Assembly: GCF_000150275.1 (NCBI RefSeq)
Contig: NW_002060943.1
Span: 9,890,209 to 9,954,208 of the forward strand
Reading direction: 5' to 3'
Origin: Trichoplax adhaerens
Taxonomy: Eukaryota; Placozoa; Uniplacotomia; Trichoplacea; Trichoplacidae
Length of the DNA stretch: 64,000 nucleotides
Part shown: positions 18,521-32,587 of the stretch, one piece after another
Layout of the letters: the number at the start of each line of letters is the position of its first letter
Position numbering within the stretch: position 1 is the first letter of the stretch
The notes under the pieces: model-generated
Database searches by the model: none
What the model was told of the DNA's origin: nothing
The model's input: the letters and a program-made list of their open reading frames with translations, nothing else
Translations under genes and position numbers: made by a program

Positions 18521-18953
18521 TTACTGTACTGTATATTATATTTTTAAACTGTATTAGTACAGTACGAAGACTGCATGTACTGTACAGTGCAATAGTACAG
18601 TACTGTACCATACAGTACTGTAACAATACAGTACAGTACTGTACAGTACAGTGTTTTTCCGATGTGGTCTACTGTACTGTACTGTACGTACTGTACACTG
18701 TACAGTATTCAATCCAATAAACTAGCCAATCAGAGATTGGTATTTGTTACTGTTACTGTCTGTTAGTACTGTACAGTACTTGCATACTGTACAGTACAGT
18801 ACTATGTAATACTGTTCTGGGAACTTTCGAGTTTTCCTCTTACTTATTAAAATGTCACTAGTCGTCATCTAACTTACAGTACCGTGTACTGTATCACCCG
18901 CTTTAGTGCGATTTGTCAAAGCGCGTACAGTACAGTACAGTGTACAGTATGAT
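18521..18953. repeat. TACWG pentamer-array cluster (upstream of RXYLT1)
   Basis: Dense runs of TACTG/TACAG occur at 18521-18535, 18559-18655, 18670-18710, 18763-18805 and 18926-18950. It lies 5' of the recognised part of the minus-strand RXYLT1 gene. This matches the promoter-side position of the other clusters if the missing first exon lies just below 18.5 kb. Confidence 0.85.
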
Positions 18954-19198
18954 AAAATCAAGTATCGCAAATCATTCCAAAATCAGACTAATTTAAAATG
19001 TATGTATTTAGTGATGTAAGAGAATCGTGGCGTAAATGCTTAAGCAGAAATTTTAGCAAAATGTAAGCGATTCCTCAACCTCAAAACCTTATAAAAGGCG
19101 AAAGGATAACACTAGAGGGATGGAACAATGTCCATCTGTTTTATCAGTCACAGACGGCTCGTTTAGTACTAGTTCTGGGCCAAGGCTAATTTGGTGCA

Positions 19199-19226
19199 TA
19201 CTGTACTGTACTGTACTGTATGTACA
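19199..19226. repeat. Short TACWG array
   Basis: An uninterrupted (TACTG)n run of about four units ending in TATGTAC. It is an outlier of the 18.5-18.95 kb cluster. Confidence 0.8.
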
Positions 19227-19652
19227 TGATATCTAACGTACAGTAAATAGTAGATATTATAAGATAAGTGAAGTACTGAGAACGGTACGACGTGAGCACG
19301 AATCTCGTGCTGGATAGTGCCTTCCAAAATTATCAGAGGTAGGGTGGGATATAAGATATACAGTATATGTATAATCTATCTAAATACTTAGATACCAAAT
19401 AGTTATTCGTACACGGGGGCTGAGGTATTTGAAGGACCTTAACCATCATTATTAGGTTTGCAGTAATAAACTTATATAGCTTTTTATACCAGATGCTAGT
19501 AATGTCATCAATTTTATTTTGTGAGACTAGAGAACTAATGAGTTATAATATTGTATTTCAAAACCGATAACGCTTTCAATACTAACATACTAGTCTTCCT
19601 CAAAGTTTTGCGTACGTCTACACCTGTCAATAGTTCACTTCGAAAACTGTTT

Positions 19653-19980
19653 CAAACTACAATACGCATATTACAACTCCATTTATACAAAATACGAATA
19701 ACTTTCATATACAATTTTATGTATAACAGAGTTAATTATTCGGCGCCAGACGACTTTAACAATACTGATATTACCAGTTAGGTTCATTAACAAATCCTTT
19801 TATTACAGAGTTATGTTTCGAACTACAATACGCATATTACAACTCCATTTATACAAAATACGAGTAGCATTCGTATACAAATTCATTTATAACAGAATTA
19901 ATTATTCGGTGCCAGACGACCTTAACAATGCTGATATTACCAGTTACTTTCATTAATAAATTCCTTTATTATAGAGTTAT
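19653..19980. repeat. Tandem duplication, two copies of about 166 bp, at the 3' end of CFAP54
   Basis: Copy 1 (19653-19815) and copy 2 (19819-19980) are direct repeats with period 166 and roughly 85-90% identity by eye. Each contains, on the minus strand, an AATAAA hexamer just after the CTCTRTAATAAA context. Copy 2 ends 8 bp from the CFAP54 stop codon, so the duplicated unit is 3' UTR plus a candidate poly(A) signal. Confidence 0.85.
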
Positions 19981-19987
19981 TTGAATG

Positions 19988-22900
19988 CTATTCGGAAATA
20001 GGTGACTTTAATAATGCAGATAGCCACGTAAATAGTTCGCCACCAGTATAGATGTGACCTCGATTCGGATTAAAAAGGCTTTCTAAACCTGATATACAGG
20101 AAATATCAATATCACTTAACAACATATCTGATTCATTACTATAATAAGTTAATAGTCGAATGATTTCCAACTGGCACTGTTTTAACTGTGCTTTTATACT
20201 TTCTTGATTTGTAACAATTCCAGCCAATTGTTTAAGAGATCTTCGTCTTCTACCTGGAGAACTCTGTTGATCTGGAGATTTAGGGAGTTTTGATGAAATA
20301 ATGGCTTCAACAGCATGCTTTAGCTCTATCAAGCCATTATGAATTACTACTACGTCTGAATATGGGATAACAATTTGACCACAATGTACATTTTTTGCTC
20401 CTTGAACAGGATCAGAAGCTGGAATAGATTTCATGTTAATTGCGTATAATAGAATAATGCATGGCTTATCCAGTACATTTGATTTATTTTCCAAATTTCC
20501 ATTCAATTGATAATTTATTCGCTGTATTGGTGGTCTATACCATTGAAAACAAATTTCGTTATCGCTTGCTACGGATGCATTGCTTTCTCTTGTAACCAGA
20601 TTAGATCCAGAAATAGTAAATTTAGAATCTGATGCTTCTTGTTTCACTGTTGCCGATAAAGACGTAGATGATGTAATAGATAATCCTTGCAGAAGTTGAC
20701 CATTCGCAATAACAGACTTATTTTCCTTATTAAGTGACATCGATCCTGGAATTTTATAAGTGATGGCTGTTGTAATGCTATTATTTGATGGACTAGTAGG
20801 TGAAAGATCGAGCATCATTGGTGGATATACCGAACAGCAATTATCTTTATAAAGCATTAGCGTGTTTAGTAAGAATGTATGCATACTGGCAACTTTAGCA
20901 GCTGACTTGTTCAGGAATATTGGAGTTCGTATGACTGCAACTCTAATACGTGACTGTTCTCCAATGTAACTTAGATGTGAGTCATGAATATTAATACCAA
21001 GTTCCTCTTGGACTCCTAAATCGCTATCGGCGGGAATAGGTTGAGATTCAACAACGGTAACGGTAGATGCGTTAAAACATTCGCGCTGCAGACATGTATA
21101 ATAAGTCAAAATTTGACTCCAATTAAGATAATTCGACTCATTATCGCATACTAAATCTCGGTTTAAAATTTTGTCTCCTAGAAGATCCAACAAAGCGAAA
21201 TCAGGAATCGTTGCGTAAGCATCAACAGGGATTCGAGATGAAGATAAAGAACTTATGTTACTAGATAGACTGCTAAGGTAATGACGAGCACTGGCAGACA
21301 AACTCGCTGCACGAATAGAACTCCAAGCAGCATAAACTTCGGCACTTCTTTGTGTCTGCTTCTCCTGTTCTTCTTTCAGTTTTATGTCATTTTCTTTCTT
21401 CTGCTGCTTTATTCTAACGTCAGTCGACTCGCTTTGAGCTTTGGTGGGTAACTGATGTAATAAATTAGCAGCACGTATTTGATCGCGAGTCAGTTTTCCT
21501 CTGCCTTTTGTTCTAATTCCGTAACGTGTGTCTTTTTGATGAGTTGATTGGGATTGCGCAGAAATTCTATCAGTATCTGCATATATGCTCGTTAGCGGTT
21601 GACCCTTATCTGTCAATGTGCCTGCAACGTTTGATTGAGCGAGCTCTGCATTATCCGAATTTTCAAATTCTTCACCTAGTTCATCGTCTGTACGTTTTAA
21701 GTAGACTAAAGCCATCTCTAGGTATGCTTGGCGTATAAGAGTGTGATCGTGATTAGCCATATAACTAACTTTTATTGCATCGACAAATGTAGAAGCTACA
21801 ATCTGTCCATCCATCTTATGTAAATTATACAGTTGTCGTTGTACTTGACCAAGAGATAACAGTATCTCAGCTTCAACATTTGGAGTTCTATGAGTGCATA
21901 CTCTTAATATTTCAAGGGCAGTTGTCAAAATACTAGCAACAGGCAGCCAAGCATTGTATGATGGCTTAATATCTTTTTCCATTGCTTCAACAGCAACAAT
22001 CTGGGCCATGATATGACCGATTCTAAGCTTAATTTGAGCTAAGTGTAGTAACTGAGGGAGGTAAATGTTAGGTAACGGTGAGAAAGGCGAGGAAAAATGA
22101 GATTCGGTTTTATGCCTATGTATTGGAATACCAAGATTCATTAACTGATTTAGTAGTATCTCGTGAACAACTTGGTACTCCTTAAAACGCGCTTTTAAGT
22201 TATTTAACGTGTAATAATTCTTTTGCATACCAGATAAATCCGTTTGTTGAGCAAGAGCCAATGTATAAAATAATTGGGTGTTAATAGACGTATCTTGAAG
22301 ATTCTGAGCAACTTTTATAACGTCCTCTAGCTCTTGCTGAATTAATTTACTATCTTTCCCTTGCTTTAAATCAAATATTATGCCCTGTGTCGCAAATTGA
22401 ATAGCAGCTTCATGTTCGTTAAAGGCTTGAGCCTCAGTAATTCCTTCTTCAATGTGATATTTGCAATCGCCAAATAATTGATCTACACTGTTTTTATTGT
22501 AGGTACCGAACGATTCATTAAGTGCTACAACAAGGCATAGGCGACACTTCAACCACAGCCTCATATCAAGGTGAGACATTCTAAAGTAATCCTCAAAACT
22601 TTTCCTAGCTCGATTCGACTTTGCGTACATACCAGAAGAAAGTGAAGAGTACACTTGACTACCTCCGTAGTCCTCATCACTTAAAATAACAGATTCTTGT
22701 ATCAGTTTTAAGCAATCAAATGTCAACTGTGCACTGACTAATGACTGATTCCTTAAAAGGGCAATATCGGCAAATAAAAGATAAACCTGCGTTAAAGCAT
22801 CCAGTTCAAGGGCACTAAGATTTTTTAATACTAGACTAATTTCAATATTATTGACATTTAATTCTGATTTTAACGCTTGCTTGGCTGATTCCATTACCTC

Positions 22901-25900
22901 TTCGTAAATCTGCACTAGTAATTTCTCTGCATTTCTTACAATATTATGTCGAATTATTTCAAGCTTCGGAATAGGCCCATGTTTAGTATCTGTATTAGTT
23001 TTAGACGTTTTAACGGCTAAGCTGTTTGAACGAGCTTTGTTGAGGGGTACCTTGTGGAGAATTTCATCTTGCTTTCTAAACAATACTGATTGAATATTTC
23101 GTGTAAAAGCTACGGCAGAGGATTTAAATAACGATGATTGCCGTCTATGTTTCGTTTTCGACTCACGACCAGAAATATAAAAATCTGAATCACCTGACGA
23201 ATGCTGTGCTGGTATAACAGTTATAGATTTTGCAATACCAACGGCTAAATGGGCTTGAGCCAAACGCAATTTATTGGTTAAGTAAGTTCCATATAAAGTT
23301 GATAAACCACTTGATATCGGTTTTTCAAGTAACTGAGAGATAATTTTATAATTCTTTTCGTCCGTTAACGGTCTTGCACTAACAAATCGCAAAAGAGTAG
23401 CGGTTGACTCCGGCTGCCTAAAATGACTGTCTTCTATTTTCGGGACTTTTTCGCCATTCAGCGTTTGCCCTAATACTAGTAACGCCTCGGTGTAGTAGCC
23501 AAGATCTGTTAATGCTATTATGCGAAGTATCCTTGCCTCAACCGCGGCTTTAGCATCACGACAGATGTAAGTTGCTAAGTACTGATACAGTATCAGCACT
23601 GGAAAAGCTCTTAATTGATAATTTGATCTAGTTAACTCATAAGCAACATATCGCAAGGCTCCAAGAAGTGAGCTTCCATCGCAGCGAAAATAGTCAGAGA
23701 AAAGATCGATACCTGATAATAGTTCAGGCGAAATATGATCTCCAATCTCATAAAACGCGTAGTCAGTGTCAGCAGACGGATGAGGAAGTGAAGTTGCAAA
23801 TAAACCTTTGAATAAAGTTGCTGCTAACAGGCAACAGTCAAGACGTATACCAAGATCGGTGGAATGAATAAATTGTGCAATATCAGCTGCGATGATACCG
23901 ACTTTAAGGCATCCCCATATTCCACAGCGATCCAATGCAATATAATGATGTCTTGACTCTGCTTTATCTCGAAATATACCACGCCAGTTGGCTAAAGCAT
24001 CAGGCTTTTTTAACAAGGCATCAAGAGACCCTGACCACCATTTCAAGGCCATTTTTATATCACCTGCATGAAACATTAAATTGCCTAATTCTTGCATCAT
24101 TTGCGCAATTAGGCCATTATCTTTTTGATGCTGTAGGAGTTCAATAGTTTTTTGATAAGCAGATAAAACAACATTAAATTGTGTCTCCTTCAAGGGAACA
24201 CAATGCAGACTAGGCATACTCTTAAATTTTTCGTTGTAAATGTCTTTGGGAGAATCAATTACTTGTTCTTGATCATGAAATGTATTTTCTGATCCATCTG
24301 AATAGGGAGTGTTGTGACCATTTCTTGATCGTATTCTACCAGCTACATATCGAAGTAATAATTGGCGACAATGTTGCACGCATCTTGCTGTGTAGCTAGC
24401 GCTATTAAGATATTGTCGTAATACTCCTAAACTCCTCCCTACGTCAAGTGAAATATTAGTAACTTTGAGCGCATCATTACTATTCTCGTAAACGTTTATA
24501 CGATCAAACGTCATATCGGATGATCTCGTTGGAGGTGTTGACTGATTTACAGTATTAGAATTTACATTTTTAGAAGAATTATACATTGTTTTTATTGTCG
24601 TACGATAAGAATCAGGTAACTGGCCATGATTAGCTAATATTCGAGCCGCAATTCTTCGCTGTGCAACAACTTGGAGAGGAACGATAATGTTGGCGTACTT
24701 GTTTCCTGTTATATTGTTAAATCTTATACATAAATCAGCTAAGTGTTCCCATCGACCCTCCAGGTATATGTGCTGTATGCTAGTTAATATCACCTTCGAA
24801 ACCCACCTCAAATCTAATTTTGTTCCATCATCGAGGGGGCTCTCGAAAAAAAGACCTGAGCCACCCGTTTCGTTTTTAAGTTCTCCAAAATACCCAGTTA
24901 AATGATCAGTATCAACTATATCCAGTCTCATCATACGCCGGCTAGATAATTCTTTTTCTTCGCCTTGAATCTGCTCTATCATATCAAGAATATTATCGGC
25001 AAGTCGGTAACAGTGCCGCCAGAGAATATTTCTAACACTATCAAAGTGCAATGGTGTGGAACCATTAGGTAACTCAGGAGAAAATTCATTTCCGTATACA
25101 CAGTAGTACGCTAAACAATGCTGATATATACTATTAATGCAATTCCACATTGAACGAGCTGCATTTTGCAATAGTATCCAATGCCTACCACGGTGTGCTA
25201 GAGTGATTGCTCGTGAAAAACACGTAAAAATTTTTTTTACTAGATCCAATGATTGTTGAGTGTACATCTCATTCTCTGCTTCATCGACAATTCTTTGACC
25301 TCGTTGATATTTCTTAGCTATAGGCGCAGAATTAGTAACTTCAGAGCGCCCATTCAGATTTTTCTCCGGAGAGGGCTGTAAGTTGTTGATAATTTCTGGT
25401 TCTCGAGTTGCAGCTACAGTTGCTGGTCGATCGTCATGCTTATCGCTTTTATCTGTGTTATCATCAGAATTGACTTCGTGATCATTCTCATCAATAAACC
25501 ATCGGAGAGGGTTACCGTCCCATTCTATTAAGACCTTTCCAATGTTAAGCAAACCTAACCAATCGTAATCAATGATGTTATTTAAGAGTGCGAAATCGAA
25601 GTCAGTTAATTTTCGCCATGCTTCCAATCGATTTATCAAAATAGTAAAATTACATAAACCCAATTGTATATTTAGCTGGCTTCTCCAAGCCATTTCCTCA
25701 CTGCTAACTTGTCGCAACCGTCGACGGCGGCACGCAGCACGCCAAAAATCTGGCAAGATATTTTTTAAAATTTGAATTGCAGCCATTTCATCATCATTCC
25801 TTTCTCGTCTCTCCTTAGTTCTGCTTGTGCTTCTCTCATGTCGCCTTAAATGACTCGGTCGCACGGCTGTGCGACCATAGTAGTCATTTTGTTGACGCGC

Positions 25901-28900
25901 AGAATCAGGTTTGTCGTCTACAAAATTACTTCGTAAATATTTCTGTGAAATTGTTGAATCTTGCTGTTGATGATGTGAATATTCGATAACTGCTGCACCA
26001 TACCGTTTGCTATCCTCATTTCCACCACCCGCATTTTGACGTAAAACATTTGTATTTTTTACAAGTATCATTTCATTGCGCCTTTGAAGCCAATGAAATG
26101 TTTCCGTTGACCATTCAAGTATAAGCTCCGCATGGCCTTCTTGCGATGCTTTGACCACAATATGCACAAAAAATTCAAGAAACCGAGCACGACGACGAAA
26201 CTTGGTTACTTCACGATAAGCCAACGGAGCAGGTAAATTTTGTATATACGCGTATAAAACTGATTCATCTTCTGCACCTGTCAATTCTTCGCGCCCGTGC
26301 ATTTTTGAGCTGTTCATATGTACCATAAGAGCTTCTAGAGCTTTCAGTTCATCATTAGGTTTTTCGTTCGGATATGGATCACTTTCTTTTTCTTTACCGC
26401 TTCGTTGCTTTTTCTTTTTCTTTTTTGACTTATATAGGGTATTGTGAGATAATGATCCACCTGCTGGATAAAGTGTCCTACCATCAACCACTTTAGAAAG
26501 TGACGCAATCGATTTATTATCAATTATCTGCGAAGCAGTTGCGACATTGGCAGATTCATTCAAATTAATGGTTTCTTCATGATCATTATCGGTTGGCTGG
26601 GTTTCCGGTGTGCTATCAATTGATAATAGTTTCTTCGTCGCCTCATTAATAGAATCAGCTAACTTTTTTTGTCTAGTTACGCGTAAACATAGGGCAACAA
26701 AATAATCAATACTGGCTACCATACGATGTAGTGAATCGGTCGTAGTGGGATTGCGCCTTCGAAATGTCGCCGGTGGCAACTCGTGCATAACACAGTGGCA
26801 CCTTAAAAGAATACGAATTACTGCAAATGATGGGACTTGCAGCTGTATAAATGGTGCTAATAGCCCATAGCATTGAACCAACACTTGTATCATCAAAATA
26901 GAATCATTCAACCATCCTGCAATCTCAAATGCAATTACCATGTGTTCGCATTCACGTGTCCGGGCTATTTGCCCTGGATACAGTGGTCCGTCATCGCACA
27001 ATGTGTTGCAATATAACGACTTTTCACGAATATGACAATCCGAGTCAATAAAAATGGTTTGAAAGAACTGACGTAAAAGAATATGCGAACAATTTATAAC
27101 TTTTAACTTTTTAAGCCGTCGTAGTCTTACAACAACTTCTTCACTAATTCGCTCTATGTAGAATTGAGAAGGTTTCGTTGGTATATCTTCAACAAAGTTC
27201 TCCCATAATATAGTAGCACATGATTTAGCAATCGCATATGCCCCGACTTGATAAGCCACCTGACAAAGGAGAGCATAGCCCATCATTACTTGCGCGGGAC
27301 TAGAGGCAACAATCGGACGGGTAGAGATGCCAACGTTATTGCCAATTAGAGTGCCATCAATAGTGTAAGCCGCAAATGCAAAAGTATAGCGATCGTTAGG
27401 TGTTAGATCGGTAACCTGAATTTCACATGAATTTTTATCAGCTGGGATTAAGATGCCCGTACCGGACAATTGATAATCGCCCAATCGTGCTTTAACATTG
27501 CTTCCGCTGGCATTCCGACCAAATAAGCAGTAATAAGCGATTTTACTGCCATCAGATGGAACAAATGGTGCAGGTTTGAATATCATGGTTTGACCAGACC
27601 GATGAAGTAGCTGAGGTGTAGGTGGAACTGTGCCTTCGACAGTTTTTTCTTGGTACTTAGAACTTATCACCGTATTTGCTTCATTTTTCTGTAATTGAGA
27701 TAACAATTCGTAACTGTGTTCCAAGGTCTGACGTTCATACTCACTAAGGGTAGCACCCGTTTCATGATTAAGCCCAACAAGCTGCATCAGGAATAAAGCT
27801 TTGGTAAAAGTGTTGCTACCATATTTTTTCTTAATGTCTTCTTCTGAATATGACGGCATGTTAATCTCTTCTTTAACCGGCGTTGTATTGCAAGGACGGC
27901 GAATCTTAGCTTTTGTCTTTCTCGTTACATCTATCTGTATTCTAGATAATTTTAAGAGGATACGCAACAGAACGAAAGAAATTTCCGCTTGCAATGATAA
28001 TATTGTGTCATATTGTGTTGCAGTCTTGTCCAGAGGAGGAGCGTTGTCCTTTGAACTGTGAAGGGTATTTTTATTTTTGTTTCCATTAATTACATGAGAT
28101 TCTTTTTCATTATGCTGTCGCTTAGCCTCATTGCCGTTATCTGACATCCGACTTGCGGCTGCAATGTAAGTATCTGCTGATTTATCTATTTCTTGCAATA
28201 CATTTTCCAAAACATTTCCAGCTTTTATCAAGCAGTAATATGCACTTGTAGGATCGAAGCTTAAAGGGTACGAGGAAACATCGTCTAATAAATTACTCAG
28301 TTCTGTTACTGATTCTCGGTTAGCTTCGTTTTCTATATCTGCATCTTCAACAACTAGGGTAGGTTTGATAGGATTTCGAATCATGCTGCCTTCAAACTGC
28401 ACACTATTTTCATATTTATTTTGACTTCCCCTTATAAAACTGTCATTATGGCGATTACTTAATGCAGAACTGCTACCAAGATTTTCACGATCTGTACGGA
28501 TGTCGCCGTTGTAACTAATTTTACTGCTCTTGTTAGCTTCCCTTAGTGTTACAGTAGGTGCTGTATTAGAATTGACTCTTATATTACCAAGTGCAGCACT
28601 ACTTGAAGTCTGATATCCTGTAGTAGATCGATCACTATTTTTCCCTGAAGTGATTACGGTTTGATAACCTACAACCATACCGGCAGAAGGCATTTCGGCC
28701 ACGCACTCTAGAAGCAATGCTAAGCGCAAAGCTGTTTCACCCGCACCTATTGGATCTATTAGAGTGGCATTGCTGACGTTCATAATTCGATTAGAAACTT
28801 CTAGTAGTCGAATCCACTGCATTTATATGGCCATAATAATGAATAAACAGAAAAATGCAATAAACTAAAGTGGTGTACATTGAATATAAATGTAATTTAA

Positions 28901-31319
28901 ATATCCGTAAATATTTTATAGCGACTAACCTTGATAGAATTATCATCGTTAATTATATGACGACAATTATCATACGTAGGAGAAACCACACGGTTGAAAT
29001 GAGACTTACAGTGAGATCGCAGCATTAGCGCTGCATCTGCAATCACCTCAGAGTCATGTATTTTTAACGCTTCCTAAAGTAAAATAAATAAACATACGAT
29101 ATTTATGCTACCTGTATGTGTTTTCGTCACCCTAAGGACAGTGCCTGTTTTACCTGATAGGGTATCTCTAAACAGCTTTCGATAACATCTGCAAATCTCA
29201 AAAGATCATCTAAAAGACAGGAATGTTTATTGGGTGGAATACCTGAAATAAAGATTATTTATATAGGAAACTTTGAAAAGATTCTGAAAAGGCGTACAGT
29301 AAATATTAAAATAGTTTCAGTAACAATAAGTAATAATCATATAGTAATGCACGTATCTTTAACCATGAATTGAACAAGATACGTCATGTACTCAGGTCCT
29401 GGAAATGTTTTTTAATACTGTACTGTAAATGCATTTTCGGATTGGTTATTTATTTACTGTTAATACCGCTAATGGATCGATCTTGCTTCGCATCTTGATC
29501 ATTGAGAGCCTCAAAAGGCATCGTACCCTCTTCTTGATTAGCCGAATTTTCAGCTTTAGCCGTATGTGTCTGACTGAAAATTATATTTCTGTATGATATC
29601 ATTAACTGTAAAATTTTATAATCTGCAAGGCTGTGATAATCTTTTCGATCCTAAGAGTATAAATAATATAAAGACATCTTAGTGTGACAGGTTATTTCTA
29701 CAAATAATGAAAATCTCATGTTGCTGTAGATTTTGTGACGAATATACGCCTAATCACCTTAAGGAAGGAAAGAATTGGGTCACAAAGAGTATTAAACGTG
29801 TCCCAGTGTTCAAAAGAGAAGGCCGCCTTGACAAACCTCGTAGCCGCAATTAATGTCACTCCGTTACCACCTTTAAATCCATGTTTAATTAGAATAGAAA
29901 TGAATTATCAAGATTAAAAATCCTGAAAGATCACATACCTTTTATTGCTAAATCTATCTGAGAGACTCTCCTTGAATCATCTTTATGATCAATAACGTTG
30001 ATATTGATGGCTACTCTATCCCTACTGTGGTACAGAAGTTCTAATCCAGCATAGAATAATTCATTGTATACTTCGAATTCGTCAGCATCGAATGAGACAG
30101 ATCCAATATGCAAAGTACGTCGATGAGAATGGTATTGTAAACCTTCCAAAACAGCAAGAAAATGAGCGGAGCTGCCGATAAATGTGTCATTAATTAATCT
30201 TTCCGTCAAGGTTCTTGGCCAGGCCTGGTTCTTAATGTCGGACAAATTTTGTTTCAACCGTGGCCTGAGTTGACCTTTAGATTTTCTACGTGAATCAATA
30301 CATATCCGACGAAATATCATTAAATTCATTTTCATTAAGGCCTCCTTAAAGATTTGATCATTGCTGATAGAAACTCCCAACGCGCTCATCTGTTCTAATT
30401 GTATTAAATCATTTATTTTACTAATTCCCCGCTTCGCGAACAATTCTGCGTTATGATGTAATTTAAGGTATCTCGAATAGCAGAGACTAAATGCCATTTG
30501 GTATTGCTGATAATAATGAAAGAACCAAAGTTGAACTATTATTAACGACTTTAAAACCAATCAAAACTGCATCATGTCTTATACTATATATACATTATCA
30601 TATGAAAATATTAACGGTTCAGTTGAAAAGTAGAACCAGTTACGCCTATTTACCTTTTCTTTTAGTAGGAAATCACCAACGTCAAGCAATCTTTCGTAAA
30701 AAAGGTTACGCGGTAGTCGATTTTCATAATTATTCCATATTTTGAATAGTGCAGAATATCTATATGATTGTTTGTAGTAACATATATACTGAGTGAATTT
30801 ATATGTAAATATAACGTAAACCCTTATATTAATAAGTATCAGCTTAATACTAATCGGTACAGATACAGCATAAGTATTCTCGTATAATGATAGTAAAGGA
30901 AACAGCAAGCGAAGAAAAGAAAAGAATCTCAACTCCGAAAAACAGTATCGTACTTCAGTATACAATGTTCCAAAGTAGGTTTTATAGTAATTAGATAAGA
31001 GTACATAATATTGTATTTTATATATATTTAATAACGGTATTCAACGAAAATTTGACCAGAATTACTGATTTTAATGACTCTACAATGTTACAGTGAAATT
31101 ATAACAAATTTAATAACGAAATAACCTTCTGGATTGTATATTGTTGGCTTGCTTAGTTATCGAATCATCGTAAGTTGTTGGACGAAAAAATTTAAGAAAA
31201 CATTCAAGCTCCTGTTCGAAAGCCAATAGCACCGGATTATGATTACTCACGTCACCATAAAATGCAGCATTTTGCAGCTTAGCTTTTTTTATAGCAATTT
31301 TAGTTGCATGAACTGCCAT
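19988..31319 (-). CDS. CFAP54: Cilia- and flagella-associated protein 54
   Basis: CFAP54 belongs to the central apparatus (C1d projection) of motile cilia. Eight exons: 31319-31126, 30759-30654, 30506-29939, 29870-29758, 29650-29467, 29242-29154, 29073-28930, 28816-19988. All phases agree, giving 3408 residues (human about 3100). The N-terminal match is ALFKIWNNYENRLPRNLFYE followed by LLDVGDFLLKEK and CYSRYLKLHHNAELFAKRGI. A fibronectin III-like segment lies around residues 870-965, and a lysine run (KKKKKK, near residue 1265) lies in a low-complexity acidic/basic linker. The rest is mostly helical TPR-like sequence. The last exon alone is 8.8 kb, while the first 466 codons need seven exons. 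ATG 31319 begins the first exon after stop-rich sequence. The internal ATG at 28822 is intronic: an acceptor follows it, with exon start 28816. Confidence 0.92.
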
Positions 31320-31725
31320 ATTTATCGCCTAAATTTGCATACAATTTTCGCGTATGTATGCGATCAAGTCGTATTATAACTAAATTCCTAGCGTATATTA
31401 ATACTTTTGACTAGAAGTCTATAACGGAATCAATTTACATAGTCGACGAAGGACTGAAACGTAATGACAACAATAATAAGCCCAAGTTACTAGAGCTGAA
31501 GCAGGAAACGGTCATACTGACTGTAGGAAGAGCAGTGTAGCAGCGACTTGCTAAGGTTACCATAGTAACGCCTTGATAGCAATCATGAGCGGATAAGCTC
31601 ATGCAGTTAGCTATTACCGTTCATAGACTACTAGGTGTATCAAAGTGACTTTGTTAGTCCCAGGTCTGTATAGCTATATAACTTACCGTTACTATGGTAC
31701 ATTATTTACGTATTATGACTGATTT

Positions 31726-31756
31726 TACAGTACTGTATACAGTATATGACTGTACC
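31726..31756. repeat. Short TACWG array upstream of CFAP54
   Basis: Two or three TACWG-type units about 410 bp upstream of the CFAP54 start codon. It is smaller than the other promoter clusters. Confidence 0.6.
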
Positions 31757-32528
31757 AAAGTCTTTTTTTTTTAAGAACTTTTACTTTTAAATAAATTCTA
31801 AAATCAGAATTTCACACTGACTTCATTAAAACGTACATAAATACGTACGTAGTACAGTATGCTTAATAAAGCCAATACGTTGGCAGGACAAGATTTCCTC
31901 TCCCATTTATGGAACGGTAAATTGATAGGTATCACCGTATTTACAATCAATGCCCACATTTGTTTGCAATCAGCTCGAAATAGCAAGTGCTGTTCTTGTA
32001 TAGTACTGTATGCAACTGGCACGTCACCATGCAGTTATTTATAAACTTCCTGTTATTCGCGATGCAGTTTGGGATGTACCCCTAAATATGATTTCAAATA
32101 TATTCGGAGAGAACGGAGGTAAAGTAGAATAAAATTCCTATAAGAGTACGGCGAGAACATACGGTATAGTGCCGTTTATTTTTATTTTATTTTTGTCAAG
32201 GCTAAGTATACAGGTATTTGCTAAGACTTCTGTAAGTAATGATTACCATTTATGACTAGATTTCATCTTCCGAACTTCGTTATGTAAGATATCACCTGCT
32301 ATTTATAGTATGACTAGTACTCTGATACATCATATACGTGCATGCACGTTTAGAGTAGAAGTCTTTTTCTGCCATTCAGCGACAGGTGTGGCCTGCTTTA
32401 TGCACTTCCCGCTATATTAGCAAGAAATCCTTAGTCTTAAAGTTTGACTACTTTGCAATGCGGAGTGCGCTAGTGTGATATTATAAAGGTTGCAATATCA
32501 ACATACCATTGGTGATAAATTATACATA

Positions 32529-32587
32529 ACTAGTGCAAACTCCCGTCGCTTTACTGACGGTTTACGATAATGTGCTCATTTAACAGA
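32529..32587 (+). repeat. Dispersed inverted repeat, copy B
   Basis: Matches the reverse complement of 8837-8895 over 59 bp with about two mismatches, including the CCGTC..GACGG stem. TAGACCTGTC recurs about 30 bp downstream, as it does beside copy A. It lies in an intergenic region, 23.7 kb from copy A. Confidence 0.8.

Larger units (their letters stand above)
17550..19987. other. Upstream of RXYLT1 and 3' flank of CFAP54
   Basis: About 2.4 kb without a confident exon. It should contain the first exon and promoter of RXYLT1. It holds a large TACWG cluster (18521-18953), a smaller one (19199-19226), and a tandem duplication adjoining the CFAP54 stop codon (19653-19980). The open frame at 19551-19781 has no family resemblance and overlaps that duplication. 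Confidence 0.5.

Noticed and set aside
19551-19781. 76-codon plus-strand frame
   Set aside because: Lies in the duplicated 3' UTR of CFAP54; the second copy does not preserve the frame.
28817-28822. Start codon for a single-exon 2944-residue CFAP54
   Set aside because: The ATG overlaps a splice acceptor, and seven in-phase upstream exons extend the protein to the known N-terminus.
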